NCBI GenBank assembly: GCA_964534315.1
Contig: CAZHOV010000040.1
Location: 1-35,068, forward strand
Origin: CAZHOV01 sp964534315
GTDB lineage: Bacteria; Bacteroidota; Bacteroidia; Chitinophagales; Saprospiraceae
Length of the DNA stretch: 35,068 bases
Direction of reading: 5' to 3'
The notes under the pieces are model-generated. The model did not search any database. It had not been told where the DNA came from and worked only from the letters and a program-made list of their open reading frames with translations. The position numbers and the translations under genes are program-made. Numbering within the stretch: the first letter of the stretch is position 1; every line of letters starts with the position of its first letter. Of this stretch, positions 33,276 through 35,068 are shown piece by piece.

Positions 33276-34634
33276 ATGAAGTTGTTTAAAATTGAATTTT
33301 TGTACGCTTTTGCACTAATCCTTGCTGTAGGATTTGCTTCTTGTAGTGACGATGAAGATGAGCCGGATCCGACACCAGACCCGACTCCGCAAACTATTGC
33401 TCAAGTTGCTGCCGGCGATGCACAATTTAGTACGCTTGTCGAAGCTCTTGACCGTGTAAATCTAGTTGCTACCCTTGAAGGCGACGGACCATTCACTGTT
33501 TTTGCGCCTACCAACGATGCTTTCGAAGCTTTAGGTGTCGACCTAAGTACACTTTCAGATGATGAGTTAACAGAAATCTTATTGTACCACGTTATTGGTG
33601 CACAAATCAATTCAGGCGATATCGCCGAAGGCGACACATATGTTTCTTCTGCAACAACTACCGGCCCTGGTGGTAAAGCCCTTTCTCTATACATCAACAA
33701 TAACGGTGGTACGATTACGGTCAACGGAGGTTCAGAAGTTGTAGCTGCTGACGTAGAAGCTTCCAATGGAGTGATCCATGTGGTAAACCAGGTATTGCTT
33801 CCTCTGGATATTGTAGGACATGCCAGTGCTAATGGAGCATTTGAAACACTAGTCGGAGCATTGGGTGATGCTGACGGAGACTTGGTAAGCGTCTTGCAAG
33901 GAGACGGACCATTTACCGTTTTTGCACCCACCAATGATGCCTTTGACAAAATTTCTGATGTTGTAGCTGGTCTTGACGCTGAAGGATTATCTGAAGTATT
34001 ATTGTATCACGTTCTTGGCGGACAGGTCAACTCTGAAGATATTGCTGAGGGGGATACTTATGTTTCTACTGCTTCTGCCAATGGTCCTGACGACACTCAA
34101 CTGACGGCATATATCAACAACGACGGTACCGACATTACTTTGAATGGCATTGCTAATGTGGTAGTTGCCGATGTAGTGGGTACGAACGGTATTATCCATG
34201 TCATCAATGAAGTTATTATTCCACTTGATGTTGTGGGACATGCTACTGCAAATCCATTATTCTCGGAATTAGTAACTGCTTTAGGTGCAGCTGATGGTGA
34301 CCTAGTTACAACACTACAAGGCGACGGCCCATTTACTGTTTTTGCGCCTATCAACAGTGCTTTTGAAGAAATTTCAGATACGGTAGAAGGTTTAACACCT
34401 GCTCAATTAGCAAATGTTTTGACCTACCATGTTGTTTCAGGTAACGTCCGTTCTGCGGCTTTGACCAACGGACAGGTAGTTCCTGCTTTGAACATGGAAG
34501 ACTTCACCGTAAATATCTCCGGTGGTGACGTAACGATTACTGATGCGCAAGGAGGTATAGCAGAGGTTATTCTTACCGATGTGCAGGGTACGAATGGCGT
34601 TATCCACGTATTAAACAAGGTAATTTTACCTTAA
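33276..34634 (+). CDS. Surface lipoprotein with three FAS1 (fasciclin) domains
   Basis: Protein of 452 aa. A signal peptide ends at FAS-Cys23, followed by SDDEDEPDPTPDPTP, the acidic post-Cys pattern used by Bacteroidota as a lipoprotein surface-export signal. Three FAS1 domains follow (about 42-175, 180-310, 315-452), each with a DGPFTVFAP-N-AF motif (H1) and a GVIHV/NGIIHV-type H2 motif. The domains are close copies at DNA level too: GACGGACCATT-type blocks recur at 33484, 33904 and 34324. FAS1 domains mediate adhesion (family knowledge). Composition is rich in Asp and poor in Lys, as in many marine secreted proteins. The gene is followed by a boxA-like repeat and a strong terminator and looks monocistronic. 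Confidence 0.92.
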   Translation: MKLFKIEFLYAFALILAVGFASCSDDEDEPDPTPDPTPQTIAQVAAGDAQFSTLVEALDRVNLVATLEGDGPFTVFAPTNDAFEALGVDLSTLSDDELTEILLYHVIGAQINSGDIAEGDTYVSSATTTGPGGKALSLYINNNGGTITVNGGSEVVAADVEASNGVIHVVNQVLLPLDIVGHASANGAFETLVGALGDADGDLVSVLQGDGPFTVFAPTNDAFDKISDVVAGLDAEGLSEVLLYHVLGGQVNSEDIAEGDTYVSTASANGPDDTQLTAYINNDGTDITLNGIANVVVADVVGTNGIIHVINEVIIPLDVVGHATANPLFSELVTALGAADGDLVTTLQGDGPFTVFAPINSAFEEISDTVEGLTPAQLANVLTYHVVSGNVRSAALTNGQVVPALNMEDFTVNISGGDVTITDAQGGIAEVILTDVQGTNGVIHVLNKVILP

Positions 34635-34651
34635 GATATTCAAGATAATCC

Positions 34652-34683
34652 TTTTTCATTCCACACAATTTGTAAAAGAACGA
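34652..34683 (-). repeat. Second copy of the boxA-like repeat
   Basis: On the minus strand it reads TCGTTCTTTTACAAATTGTG and continues to GGAATGAAAAA. It matches 10088-10119 at 30 of 32 positions, with the only change at the two bases after TTTG (CC versus TA on the plus strand). It lies 18 nt after the FAS1 gene stop in a convergent intergenic gap. Confidence 0.85.
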
Positions 34684-34724
34684 GAAAGATTTTCATAACT
34701 GAGCTTTTGTAAAATGGTTTTTTG

Positions 34725-34762
34725 ATATGAGTCATTCTGCTTAGAATGGCTCATATTTTTTT
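34725..34762 (+). terminator. Intrinsic terminator of the FAS1 lipoprotein gene
   Basis: A 14-bp stem (ATATGAG-T-CATTCT with AGAATG-G-CTCATAT, one T-G wobble) and a 4-nt loop are followed by TTTTTTT, 91 nt downstream of the stop codon. Confidence 0.88.
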
Positions 34763-34770
34763 ACCCCCTT

Positions 34771-35068
34771 CTAAACAAGACCGTCAAGGGTATCCTGAAT
34801 ATGCTGGTCAAACTGATCTTTAAGTTTTGATTCCAAAAAAGGATAAGCATCTTTTTCGTAAGAAGCTTTGAAAGCACCTGCTTCCAGGTAGCTGATCCGG
34901 TCGCAAACTCTGGTGAGTACAGGAAAAGTATGAGAAGAAATAAAAATGATCTTCCCTTTGGCCTTTAACCGCTCGAGAAGCGAAAACATCTTCTCTTGAC
35001 TCTCTATATCTAATCCGTTGAACATCTGCTATCAACATAATACGCTCATAAGCAGGTATTTGTGTGTA
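34771..35068 (-). CDS. 3' part of an ABC transporter ATP-binding protein, apparently frameshifted
   Basis: The window edge cuts this gene. The readable C-terminal part is FNGLDIESQEKMFSLLERLKAKGKIIFISSHTFPVLTRVCDRISYLEAG, which contains the end of the Walker B/D-loop (FNGLD) and the switch His (SSH) of ABC ATPases. In another frame, directly upstream, the sequence reads YTQIPAYERIMLIAD, the expected segment just before FNGLD. The two halves are joined only by a frameshift at about 35024-35030 (GCAGATG then TTCAACGGA, short of the expected bases). It is either a broken gene or a base error near the end of the sequence. The gene converges on the FAS1 lipoprotein gene. Confidence 0.75.

Noticed and set aside
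33401..33949. 182-aa minus-strand ORF in the FAS1 gene
   Set aside because: Shadow created by the repeated FAS1 domains; lacks stops because of Asp/Ala-rich codons on the other strand.

Overview
The window looks like chromosomal DNA of a member of the phylum Bacteroidota, probably of the Saprospiria (Lewinella/Haliscomenobacter-like) type. The evidence is secreted proteins with type IX secretion C-terminal domains (a CHU_C/type B domain at 184-2259 and a type A domain at 12703-14418), two TonB-dependent-receptor-like barrels with carboxypeptidase-regulatory N-domains, LytS/LytTR signalling, a surface lipoprotein with an acidic stretch after the Cys, and TAnnTTTG promoter boxes. The phylum is well supported; the family is inference.

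Layout. 1-2.5 kb: glycine-rich T9SS cargo protein diverging from a 58-aa DUF1328 membrane protein. 2.5-8.1 kb (minus strand): a stress/redox block with an aldehyde dehydrogenase, an MscS channel, a response regulator fused to a thioredoxin-reductase-like flavoprotein that lacks the CxxC, and a cyclic-nucleotide-domain histidine kinase as its likely partner. 8.2-10 kb (plus): tsaE and alanine dehydrogenase. 10.1-11 kb: SPFH/prohibitin protein. 11.4-12.4 kb: DUF2279 protein. 12.7-17.4 kb (minus): T9SS-secreted arylsulfotransferase-like protein and an outer-membrane barrel. 17.8-19.6 kb: overlapping LytS kinase and LytTR regulator. 20.1-26.4 kb: an unusual locus with a sigma-70-like protein and a one-TM protein on plus, converging on a minus-strand pair of a MoxR AAA+ ATPase and a ~1311-aa membrane-spanning protein (CoxE-like N-module, degenerate vWA-like region, TPR-like stretch, WG repeats, TonB C-terminal domain). 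26.6-33 kb (minus): TonB receptor, GH109-like oxidoreductase-fold protein, small ABM-type monooxygenase, AMP-forming acyl-CoA synthetase. 33.3-34.6 kb (plus): three-FAS1 lipoprotein. The right edge holds the 3' part of an ABC-transporter ATPase with an apparent frameshift.

The most unusual features are: (1) the MoxR plus giant trans-envelope protein, which by topology would link a cytosolic AAA+ chaperone to a periplasmic WG/TonB module; (2) a family of short palindromic 17-bp units (15-bp dyad plus AT), 16 units in five clusters between 21.2 and 30.8 kb, three of which supply the TAG stop codon of the adjacent gene, including a perfect 30-bp hairpin; (3) several other unrelated intergenic repeat types, almost all at gene 3' ends. 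No rRNA, tRNA, CRISPR array or insertion sequence was recognised.
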